A DNA stretch of 42,074 bases from Pseudoramibacter faecis. GTDB lineage: Bacteria; Bacillota; Clostridia; Eubacteriales; Eubacteriaceae. A program made the translations under genes and the position numbers. Each line of letters opens with the position of its first letter. The first letter of the stretch is position 1. Below, one piece after another: positions 15,285-21,976 of the stretch. The notes under the pieces are model-generated. The model made no database searches, was not told the DNA's origin, and saw nothing but the letters and a program-made list of their open reading frames with translations. The stretch spans positions 1-42,074 of the forward strand of contig NZ_JAYFFI010000020.1 in assembly GCF_036289405.1 (NCBI RefSeq), in the 5' to 3' direction.

Positions 15285-16547
15285 TTAGAGTTGAAAAGTG
15301 GATCGCGGATGATTCACGGCCATCATTTTTAAATAATGGGTGAAAGCGGCCATATTTGGCGGTGCGATGCGATTGGTGAATAGACCTTCAAAAATAGTCA
15401 GCATGAGCAAAGTCGGGTAGAGCCGATCTTCGCCAAGGCGTTCCAGATCGTGGCATAAAGCGGGATCCGGCAGACGGGAAGTGGCGTTGATCGCCGTGAA
15501 GAGCAATGCTTCTTTGAAATGCGCCAAGAGATAATGATCGACATCCAGATGCTGCAGAGGATAATTGATTGCCTTATTGGCTTCGACCAGTTGTCTGAAG
15601 GTTTGATCAAAGTTGTCATAAAGAGCGATCATTTGGTTGATCAAATAAGCCTGGAAGGCTGAAACGTCTTTGGGATCCGCCTGTCTATCGCCATACCAGG
15701 AGAGATAGTTGAGAACAAAGGATGCGGTAAAGCGGCCAAGATCTTGGGCGATGGGGCCAAAGCCGGCGAATTCCGTGTCGATGACTTTGATGTGTTCGGC
15801 ATCAACCATGATATTTGACGCGTGAATATCCGTGTGAATTAAACATTCTTTGGCATTTAAAAAGCGGTCGGCCAATCGTTTGATTTTTTGTTGGATGGTC
15901 GGATTGCCGATAATGCGCTTGCGAAGAGGCAGCGCTTCAAGCTGCGTCGGCCGTTCCAAGGTGACGACACTGTTGCTTTGAAAGACGGAAAAAAACAAGG
16001 TGTCGTAGGCGCCGTTTTCGAAATAGTGGCAAAGTTTTTCAAAGCGGTAACGCGTCATGTTGAGGGCAGACGAGTCGAAAAGATTTCGAGCAAAAAAACT
16101 GCCCATCCGCGAAGCCAGCATTGGATATTGATGCATCCGACTGTTTTCGTAGCGCAGCATTTTCAGCGCGCTCAGATCTTCCATTACGGTGATGCCTAAG
16201 GGCTCATCATAAAGATAAATCTCCGGACAGATACCGGGAGAGACTTGATTCCAAAAAATTAAAACGGCGTTTTCGTTGCGAATGCGGGTGGGATCGATTG
16301 GTGGTTTAGCACGATCTTCCGGGCTGTCTGTGCGGCTGATGGGAATGGCGCAGACGCGTTTAACAACAACCGAATGGCCGTTAGATCCGCTGACCCGAAA
16401 AAGTTCGTTCATAAAACCCTCGGCGCTTTCTTTAACATTGCGCAAATCTTCGACGCTTAGGGTGCAGCTTTGAGGGAAAAGTTGATGGTTCTTCAGGTAT
16501 TGACCGATCCAGGAGATCGTTGCGGGTTGTTTTTGCTCTTTTGCCAT
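15285..16547 (-). CDS. Methylthioribose kinase-like phosphotransferase
   Basis: A 420-residue kinase of the aminoglycoside phosphotransferase/choline kinase fold, closest in pattern to S-methyl-5-thioribose kinase (MtnK). The ATP-binding lysine is in VVVKRV (Lys63), followed by the MtnK-like SRTDSPEDRAKPPIDPTRIR. The catalytic loop is LIHTDIHASNIMV (Asp240), and the metal site VIDTEFAGFGPIAQDLGRF (Asp257, Glu259) has the MtnK GPI signature; MtnK normally has HGD where this has HTD. It would phosphorylate a ribose-type sugar at C1; the true substrate may differ. AAGGAG precedes the start. It follows eutS and eutP on the same strand, but an intrinsic terminator lies in the 40-base gap. The gene ends beside the IS. 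Confidence 0.75.
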   Translation of the reverse strand: MAKEQKQPATISWIGQYLKNHQLFPQSCTLSVEDLRNVKESAEGFMNELFRVSGSNGHSVVVKRVCAIPISRTDSPEDRAKPPIDPTRIRNENAVLIFWNQVSPGICPEIYLYDEPLGITVMEDLSALKMLRYENSRMHQYPMLASRMGSFFARNLFDSSALNMTRYRFEKLCHYFENGAYDTLFFSVFQSNSVVTLERPTQLEALPLRKRIIGNPTIQQKIKRLADRFLNAKECLIHTDIHASNIMVDAEHIKVIDTEFAGFGPIAQDLGRFTASFVLNYLSWYGDRQADPKDVSAFQAYLINQMIALYDNFDQTFRQLVEANKAINYPLQHLDVDHYLLAHFKEALLFTAINATSRLPDPALCHDLERLGEDRLYPTLLMLTIFEGLFTNRIAPPNMAAFTHYLKMMAVNHPRSTFQL

Positions 16548-16558
16548 GGAAACTCCTT

Positions 16559-16581
16559 AAAAAAGCCCGGAATATCCGGGC
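16559..16581 (-). terminator. Intrinsic terminator between eutP and the kinase gene
   Basis: On the minus strand GCCCGGA (16581-16575) pairs with TCCGGGC (16571-16565) around a three-base loop and is followed by six T. The ribosome site of the kinase gene starts directly after the T run, so termination or attenuation here would lower kinase expression relative to eutS and eutP. Confidence 0.82.
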
Positions 16582-16587
16582 CCAGGT

Positions 16588-17070
16588 TTAACGAAAAATA
16601 TTGTCTTTAACATCGAGATAACGATGAATCTCTTCGGTGAGTTCGGGAATGCCCTCCCCGGAAAAGGAGGAGACTTCAAAAATTTTGTCTTTTTTAATGC
16701 CGGCGTATTCGAGATAGCGGTGGCTTCGGGCGATATCGGCTTTTTCGTCGTCTCGTCGATCGATTTTTGTGACAACGCCGATTGCGGGGACATTAAAGAA
16801 CGAAATAAAATTCGGACGGATGGAGTTCATGGTGTCCACACAGGAACTGACCATGATGATCAGGGCACTGTCCAATGAAACGGAAACGGCCTGATGGGAA
16901 AAAATGGACATCTCGATGAATTCGCCCGGCGTATCGATAAAATTATCGGTGTAGGTAACCTGCTGGGTCTTGGCGTATTTCAATTCCTTTTGCTGGAGAC
17001 ACTGCATCAACGTGGTTTTGCCGCTTCTGATTCTGCCCATTAGAGCGACACGATTGCGATTACTGGCCAT
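16588..17070 (-). CDS. eutP: EutP/PduV-family small GTPase-like protein
   Basis: A 160-residue P-loop protein of the EutP/PduV family found in microcompartment operons. The Walker A motif is GRIRSGKTT (12-20), the switch II-type motif DTPGEF near 46-51 and the guanine-recognition TKID near 101-104. PduV is thought to associate with the shell surface, and EutP of Salmonella has been reported to have acetate kinase activity, so its task here cannot be set from sequence. It starts three bases after the eutS stop with no clear ribosome site, which suggests coupled translation. Confidence 0.9.
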   Translation of the reverse strand: MASNRNRVALMGRIRSGKTTLMQCLQQKELKYAKTQQVTYTDNFIDTPGEFIEMSIFSHQAVSVSLDSALIIMVSSCVDTMNSIRPNFISFFNVPAIGVVTKIDRRDDEKADIARSHRYLEYAGIKKDKIFEVSSFSGEGIPELTEEIHRYLDVKDNIFR

Positions 17071-17073
17071 CGA

Positions 17074-17442
17074 TTAAGAGTGGGTGATATGATCGGGGAC
17101 GTCGAATCCCAAAGTGTTCTTGAGGAACTCAATGATAGCGCGAACGGCAGAGTTCACATCGCTGATGGCCCCGGTGATGACGAGAGAACCGCTGAATCGG
17201 TCGAGAAAACCGATTTGAACGGCGGCAGCCTTGGTGCCGACATCCGCTGAGATAATGGACGCCTCGCTTGGTGTGATGGTCAGGATGCCGATGGCATCGT
17301 TGCGGTCTTCTTCGAGGCCAAGCTTGACATAGACGTCGTGTTTTGGATTGGCGATCACGTGCGCAAGAGTCACTTGCTTCCCGGGGACATATTCTTGTAT
17401 CGAGCGTTCAATGCCTTCGCGGTCTTTATCTAAACTGGGCAT
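17074..17442 (-). CDS. eutS: EutS/PduU-type bacterial microcompartment shell protein
   Basis: A 122-residue circularly permuted BMC-domain protein. The N-terminal IQEYVPGKQVTLAHVIANP and the later AAAVQIGFLDRFSGSLVITG are hallmark EutS sequences. EutS and PduU form hexameric shell tiles with a small beta-barrel over the pore. A good AAGGAG precedes the ATG. No other shell gene (EutM, EutN, EutK types) and no signature enzyme such as ethanolamine lyase or aldehyde dehydrogenase is in the window, so this is either a small satellite cluster supporting a main locus elsewhere, or a remnant. Confidence 0.93.
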   Translation of the reverse strand: MPSLDKDREGIERSIQEYVPGKQVTLAHVIANPKHDVYVKLGLEEDRNDAIGILTITPSEASIISADVGTKAAAVQIGFLDRFSGSLVITGAISDVNSAVRAIIEFLKNTLGFDVPDHITHS

Positions 17443-17561
17443 GGGGTTCTCCTTGTGTCTTAATGATTTGTTTGAATTCTACCATATTTTGGTTTCGATT
17501 ACTCATGGAACGCCAATATTTTTCCCTAATAGACAAAATACTCCTAAAATGTTTTTCACGC

Positions 17562-17591
17562 TTGTATTTTTTTAGACGGTCGTATTATAAT
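17562..17591 (+). promoter_or_regulatory. Promoter of the prmA gene group
   Basis: TTGTAT (17562-17567), an 18-base spacer and perfect TATAAT (17586-17591). The region 17443-17669 is a divergent intergenic stretch; for eutS on the minus strand only a weak -10 (TAGAAT, 17481-17476) is visible. Confidence 0.7.
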
Positions 17592-17669
17592 AGGCCTCAT
17601 GAAAAAGGGCGGATGGGCCGGCCATGACTGGCAGTGTATCGAATCGGCATTAAAAGAAAGGATAGCGCG

Positions 17670-18617
17670 ATGAATTGGAAAGAAGTCCGTGTGACAACGT
17701 CTCAGGAAGCGGAGGAAGCCGTGATCAATTTGTTTTATGAGGCAGGCGCCAAGGGAACCGCCGTAGAATCGGCAGCCAATCTTAGCGCGATTCGAGACGA
17801 CAAAACCATTAATTATGTGGATAATCGGATTCTTGCCATGGATCCGGAAGCGTCTTATGTGGCTGGTTATTTTCCGGATGACGAAAACTTTGAAGCACAA
17901 TTGCGACAGATTAAGCAAGGGCTGAGCCATCTTTTGGAATGGGGACTGGATCCCGGCGCGCGCACCATCATGGTGCGGGAGACAGTTGAAGAAGATTGGG
18001 CCAATTCCTGGAAACAATTTTACAAACCGACCAAAATCGGCGATAAAATTGTGATTAAACCGACCTGGGAGCCTTATACGGCACAAGTCGGTGAAATGAT
18101 TGTCAATATGGATCCGGGGATGGCCTTTGGTACCGGAACACACGAAACAACACAGCTTTGCGTGCTCGCATTAGAAAAATATCTGCATCCGGATGACCTG
18201 GTGTATGATGTTGGCTGCGGTTCGGGGATTTTGTCCATTGTGGCCGGAAAATTAGGGGCGCAAAAGGTCGTGGGCGTAGATTTTGATCCGGTTGCGGTGG
18301 ACGCCGCCCGATCCAATGTGGCCCTCAATGATTTGGGTGAGCAAGTCGGTATTGAAGAGGGAGATTTGCTCGAGGTCATTCCCCAGGATCATCAGGCAGA
18401 TCTTGTCGTTTCAAATATTCTGGCAGAAGTGATCATTCGGCTGGCGGATTCCATTCGGCTGTATCTAAAAGACGACGGCATTTTTATCGCGTCCGGCATT
18501 ATTCATGAGCATTTGAATGAAGTAAAGAATGCTTTGAAGACCAAGGCATTTGACATCGTGGCGACAGACGCGATGGGCGAATGGGACGCGGTGGTCGCGC
18601 GGAAGCTGGCCCAATAA
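17670..18617 (+). CDS. prmA: Ribosomal protein L11 methyltransferase
   Basis: A 315-residue cytosolic S-adenosylmethionine-dependent methyltransferase that modifies ribosomal protein L11. The N-terminal L11-binding domain ends with the family-typical VEEDWANSWKQFYKP. The methyltransferase core begins GMAFGTGTHETT and shows the cofactor loop VYDVGCGSGILSI and the catalytic-region VSNILAEVI. The ATG at 17670 follows GAAAGGAT; an earlier in-frame start at 17634 has no ribosome site. Its stop overlaps the next start by one base (TAATG), so it is co-translated with rsmE, a common pairing. Confidence 0.95.
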   Translation: MNWKEVRVTTSQEAEEAVINLFYEAGAKGTAVESAANLSAIRDDKTINYVDNRILAMDPEASYVAGYFPDDENFEAQLRQIKQGLSHLLEWGLDPGARTIMVRETVEEDWANSWKQFYKPTKIGDKIVIKPTWEPYTAQVGEMIVNMDPGMAFGTGTHETTQLCVLALEKYLHPDDLVYDVGCGSGILSIVAGKLGAQKVVGVDFDPVAVDAARSNVALNDLGEQVGIEEGDLLEVIPQDHQADLVVSNILAEVIIRLADSIRLYLKDDGIFIASGIIHEHLNEVKNALKTKAFDIVATDAMGEWDAVVARKLAQ

Positions 18618-19354
18618 TGCATCGTTTTTTTGTAAAGCCGGAACAGATTCACGGCGATCAAATTACGATTGACGGTGAAGAATTTAAACATGCTGCTAAG
18701 GTGGTGCGCATTCGCGACAATGAGCTTTTTGAAGTGTGTGATGGCAGCGGTTTTGATTATCATTGTTTGATTGCCTGTCGGGAAAAGGAACAATTAACGG
18801 CGGCGATTCAAGAAAAACGGCCATCTGCGGGTGAATTGCCCTATGCGGTGACATTATTTCAAGGATTGCCCAAAGGTCAGAAAATGGATGAAATTGTCCA
18901 GAAAAATACGGAGTTGGGAATCAGCAGCGTGGTGCCTTTTGTTTCGACCTTTTGTATGGCCAAACTGGAGAAGCCGGATAAGGCGCCCAAGAAATGCGGC
19001 CGGTGGCAGCGCATAGCCTTTGAGGCGGCTAAGCAATCCAAACGGGGGAAAATACCGCGGGTGCACGAGCCCGTCGCCTTTCAAAGAATATGTGAGGTGA
19101 CGGCAGATTTTGATTTGGTGCTTTTGGCTTATGAACACGAGATGGATAGGCCCCTTCAAACCGTGCTTAAAGGGCGGACACGGAGCCGAAACATCGCCGT
19201 GATCGTGGGATCGGAAGGCGGATTTTCCTGTGAAGAAGTCGAAAGGCTGGAGGCAGCGGGTGCAAAGAGCGTTTCGTTAGGAAAGCGCATCTTGAGAACG
19301 GAAACAGCTGGTATGGCCTTACTGGCTCAAATCAATTATGCATTTGGCCAATAA
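18617..19354 (+). CDS. rsmE: 16S rRNA (uracil-1498-N3)-methyltransferase
   Basis: A 245-residue SPOUT-class methyltransferase that modifies U1498 of 16S rRNA. The N-terminal PUA-like domain begins MHRFFVKPEQI and has EEFKHAAKVVRIRDNE. The knotted SPOUT core holds LPKGQKMDEIVQKNTELGIS, the cofactor site VGSEGGFSCEEVE and the C-terminal SLGKRILRTETAGMALL. Translation is coupled to prmA through the one-base overlap at 18617. Confidence 0.95.
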   Translation: MHRFFVKPEQIHGDQITIDGEEFKHAAKVVRIRDNELFEVCDGSGFDYHCLIACREKEQLTAAIQEKRPSAGELPYAVTLFQGLPKGQKMDEIVQKNTELGISSVVPFVSTFCMAKLEKPDKAPKKCGRWQRIAFEAAKQSKRGKIPRVHEPVAFQRICEVTADFDLVLLAYEHEMDRPLQTVLKGRTRSRNIAVIVGSEGGFSCEEVERLEAAGAKSVSLGKRILRTETAGMALLAQINYAFGQ

Positions 19355-19380
19355 GAAGTGGATGAATAATAAAAGAGAAT

Positions 19381-20679
19381 ATGAAAAAAAAAGTCGCATT
19401 TTATAATTTGGGATGTAAAGTTAATGATTTTGATACCGAATCGATGAAAGCCTGTTTTTTAAAAGTCGGTTATGAAGTGGTTCCTTTTAATGCGGCGGCG
19501 GACGTATATGTGGTGAACACTTGTACTGTGACCCATCTCGGCGATCGCAAAAGCCGGCAGATGTTGCGCAAGGCGCGGCGAAAAAATCCCAATGCGGTTA
19601 TTGTCGCTGCTGGCTGTTACGCCCAGGTTGCCCCCGAAGAAGTATCAAAAGTTGAAGAAGTGGATTTGATTTTGGGTACGGCCCATCGTAATCGTGTGGT
19701 CGATGAGGTGGTGCGGTTCCAAGAAGACCATCATCGTCAAGTTTATGTGTCGGATATTAGTGAACAGCATATTTTTGAGGATATGCCCATTGCCGAACAC
19801 CGCCGGCATACGCGGGCGTTTTTAAAAGTGCAGGACGGCTGCAATCAATTCTGCACCTATTGCATTGTGCCCTACGCCCGCGGGCGCATCCGCAGTCGCA
19901 GGATCGATTCCGTTTGTGAGGAAGTCCGGCTTCTGGTCGCGGATGGGTTTAAAGAGTTTGTGCTTTCAGGCATTCACATTGCGTCCTACGGCAAGGATAT
20001 GCCGGGGGGTCCCGATTTGCTTGCCTTGATTCGCGCTGTGGATGCGATTCCCGGTGTGGCGCGCATTCGTCTGGGATCCATTGAACCGCTTTTGATGACG
20101 GAGACTTTTGTTTCAGGACTCAGTGAGATTAAAAGTTTTTGTCCTCATTTCCATTTGTCGCTGCAAAGTGGCTGCGATGCCGTGCTCCAACGTATGAATC
20201 GCCATTATACGGCAGATCAGTATCTCGGAATTGTCCAACGGATCCGCCGGTATTTTTCAAAGCCGGCCATTACGACAGATGTTATCGTCGGTTTTCCAGG
20301 AGAAACCGATGAAGAATTCCAAGCGACAAAAGATTTTATGACAGCTGTTAATTTTTACAAGGTGCACGTTTTTAAATATTCTAAGCGACGTGGAACCCCG
20401 GCGGCCGATTTTGAAGGTCAAGTGGATGAAGCGACAAAGCACCGGCGCAGTCAGGGCTTAATTGCTTTGTCCCGCGAGCAAGAACAGGCATTTCTTAAAG
20501 AGAATGCGGGTGAGCGCATGCCAGTGCTGTTCGAGCAATTGCAAGCGAATCACTGCATCGAAGGACACACCCCCAATTATATTCCAGTGCGGATGTCCGC
20601 TGATGGAAAAAAAATAGGACAAATTCAAGAATTGATGTTACAATATTCAAAAGATCAATCCTATATGGTGAGTGAATAG
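19381..20679 (+). CDS. mtaB: tRNA (N6-threonylcarbamoyladenosine(37)-C2)-methylthiotransferase
   Basis: A 432-residue radical-SAM iron-sulfur enzyme that adds a methylthio group to threonylcarbamoyladenosine 37 of tRNAs reading ANN codons. The N-terminal domain has cluster cysteines Cys12 (NLGCKVND), Cys48 (NTCTVT) and Cys79 (AAGCYAQ). The radical-SAM cluster is CNQFCTYC (Cys154, 158, 161), followed by IVPYARGRIRSR. A C-terminal TRAM-like RNA-binding domain completes it. The NLGCKVND start points to MtaB and not MiaB or RimO. It lies 26 bases after rsmE in the same operon. Confidence 0.93.
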   Translation: MKKKVAFYNLGCKVNDFDTESMKACFLKVGYEVVPFNAAADVYVVNTCTVTHLGDRKSRQMLRKARRKNPNAVIVAAGCYAQVAPEEVSKVEEVDLILGTAHRNRVVDEVVRFQEDHHRQVYVSDISEQHIFEDMPIAEHRRHTRAFLKVQDGCNQFCTYCIVPYARGRIRSRRIDSVCEEVRLLVADGFKEFVLSGIHIASYGKDMPGGPDLLALIRAVDAIPGVARIRLGSIEPLLMTETFVSGLSEIKSFCPHFHLSLQSGCDAVLQRMNRHYTADQYLGIVQRIRRYFSKPAITTDVIVGFPGETDEEFQATKDFMTAVNFYKVHVFKYSKRRGTPAADFEGQVDEATKHRRSQGLIALSREQEQAFLKENAGERMPVLFEQLQANHCIEGHTPNYIPVRMSADGKKIGQIQELMLQYSKDQSYMVSE

Positions 20680-20694
20680 AGGGGAGAAGGGCCC

Positions 20695-21039
20695 ATGGCA
20701 GAAGATTGCATTTTTTGCAAAATCGCTGAAGGCGAGATTCCGTCGGAAATTGTCTATGAAGACAAAGATATTGTCGCTTTTAAGGATGTGAGTCCTCAGG
20801 CACCGATTCATATTGTGATCATTCCCAGAAAGCATTACACTTCAATTTTGGCAATTCCGGCAGGAGATGCCATCATGGGGAAGATTCAAACCGTGATCAG
20901 CCGTCTGGCGATCAAATTTGGTGTTGCGGAAGATGGATTCCGGGTTGTTAATAATTGCGGAGAGGCTGGTGGACAAACGGTGCCGCATGTGCATTTTCAT
21001 TTTCTGGCAGGCAGAAATATGGCTTGGCCACCAGGCTAA
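20695..21039 (+). CDS. HIT family protein (purine nucleoside phosphoramidase-like)
   Basis: A 114-residue HIT-domain protein of the HinT type, which hydrolyses adenosine phosphoramidates. The N-terminal zinc-type CIFCKIAEGEIPSEIVYED and the catalytic histidine triad HVHFH (within GQTVPHVHFHFLAGR) are clear. It follows mtaB by 15 bases with a strong AGGGGAGAAGG site and is closed by a terminator, so it ends the prmA operon. Confidence 0.93.
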   Translation: MAEDCIFCKIAEGEIPSEIVYEDKDIVAFKDVSPQAPIHIVIIPRKHYTSILAIPAGDAIMGKIQTVISRLAIKFGVAEDGFRVVNNCGEAGGQTVPHVHFHFLAGRNMAWPPG

Positions 21040-21053
21040 TTCGGTTGAACGAA

Positions 21054-21075
21054 GGGCAAGAAATTGCCCTTTTTT
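21054..21075 (+). terminator. Terminator after the HIT gene
   Basis: GGGCAA (21054-21059) and TTGCCC (21064-21069) enclose a GAAA tetraloop and are followed by six T. Confidence 0.9.
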
Positions 21076-21076
21076 A

Positions 21077-21105
21077 TTGACAAAATTTAAGGGTTGAAAT
21101 ATAAT
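21077..21105 (+). promoter_or_regulatory. Promoter of rpsU
   Basis: Perfect TTGACA (21077-21082), a 17-base spacer and perfect TATAAT (21100-21105), as expected for a ribosomal protein gene. Confidence 0.93.
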
Positions 21106-21171
21106 ATTTATTGCCCGACCCATATCAACTGATTTCCAAGGGTAGTTTTAACCAAGGAAGGGGGGATAAGA

Positions 21172-21357
21172 ATGTCAGAAGTTAGAGTACGTGAGAATGA
21201 ATCTCTGGAAAGCGCGTTAAGACGTTTCAAAAGAAAGACGGCCATGGCAGGTGTCATGTCTGAAATTCGCAAACGCGAGCACTACGAGAAACCGAGTGTC
21301 AAGCGCAAAAAGAAATCTGAAGCGGCCAGAAAAAGAAAAATGAAGAAACACAGATAA
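21172..21357 (+). CDS. rpsU: 30S ribosomal protein S21
   Basis: A 61-residue basic protein with the full S21 sequence: VRENESLESALRRFKRKT in the first half and a Lys/Arg-rich C-terminus (KKKSEAARKRKMKKHR). It helps start translation on the 30S subunit. The ribosome site is a strong AAGGAAGGGGGG, and the promoter upstream is consensus. The yqeY gene follows 16 bases later, a conserved Firmicute arrangement. Confidence 0.97.
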   Translation: MSEVRVRENESLESALRRFKRKTAMAGVMSEIRKREHYEKPSVKRKKKSEAARKRKMKKHR

Positions 21358-21373
21358 AGGATGTGGCATAAGT

Positions 21374-21820
21374 TTGGCATTAAAAGAGCAGCTTCTTGCT
21401 GATCTGAAAACAGCGATGAAAGCCAAGGATAAAGTCCGCAAATCGACAATTACAATGATGCGCGCGGCGATTCTTCAGCAAGAGAAGGACCAACGTGTTG
21501 ATGCATTGCCGGAAACGGATATTCAGGCCATTATCAGCAAACAGTACAAACAGCGTAAAGATGCGCTGGACGAGTTTATAAAAGCTGGACGAGATGATTT
21601 AATCGAACAGACAAGGGCCGAGATGGCAATCATTGAAGCCTACCTTCCAAAACAATTGACGCAATTGGAAATTGAAGCAATTGTTGATGAAACCATTCAG
21701 GAAGTCGGTGCCGCGAGCATGAAAGATATGGGAAATGTCATGAAAGCACTGATGCCAAAAATCAAAGGTGCAGCTGACGGGGAGATTGTCAATCAGATTG
21801 TCCGAGCAAAATTAGCCTAA
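21374..21820 (+). CDS. yqeY: GatB/YqeY domain protein
   Basis: A 148-residue cytosolic protein of the YqeY family, related to the tail domain of the GatB amidotransferase subunit. It begins ALKEQLLADLKTAMKAKDK and continues with VRKSTITMMRAAILQQEKDQ, both typical; YLPKQLTQLEIEAIVDE marks the C-terminal helical part. It is thought to touch tRNA or aminoacyl-tRNA, but its role is not settled. The start is a TTG at 21374 with AAAGGA upstream; the ATG at 21361 is in another frame. Co-transcribed with rpsU. Confidence 0.9.
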   Translation: MALKEQLLADLKTAMKAKDKVRKSTITMMRAAILQQEKDQRVDALPETDIQAIISKQYKQRKDALDEFIKAGRDDLIEQTRAEMAIIEAYLPKQLTQLEIEAIVDETIQEVGAASMKDMGNVMKALMPKIKGAADGEIVNQIVRAKLA

Positions 21821-21825
21821 GCGAT

Positions 21826-21859
21826 AAAAGGGGAATGCAGAATTGCATTTCCCTTTTTA
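21826..21859 (+). terminator. Terminator after yqeY
   Basis: A 14-pair stem (AAAAGGGGAATGCA with TGCATTTCCCTTTT, one G-U) and a T run follow the yqeY stop. Confidence 0.9.
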
Positions 21860-21922
21860 TTTGATTTTAAAAGGATTTTTACAATAAATATAGAATCTTT
21901 TGTGGCGATGAAAGGCAGACGA

Positions 21923-21931
21923 TGATATAAT
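21923..21931 (+). promoter_or_regulatory. Extended -10 promoter for comEC
   Basis: TGA followed by a perfect TATAAT (21926-21931), 46 bases before the comEC start. The -35 is weak. Confidence 0.5.
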
Positions 21932-21976
21932 TAGAAAATAATTGAGTTTGTATTTTGAATCGTAAGGATTAAACAA

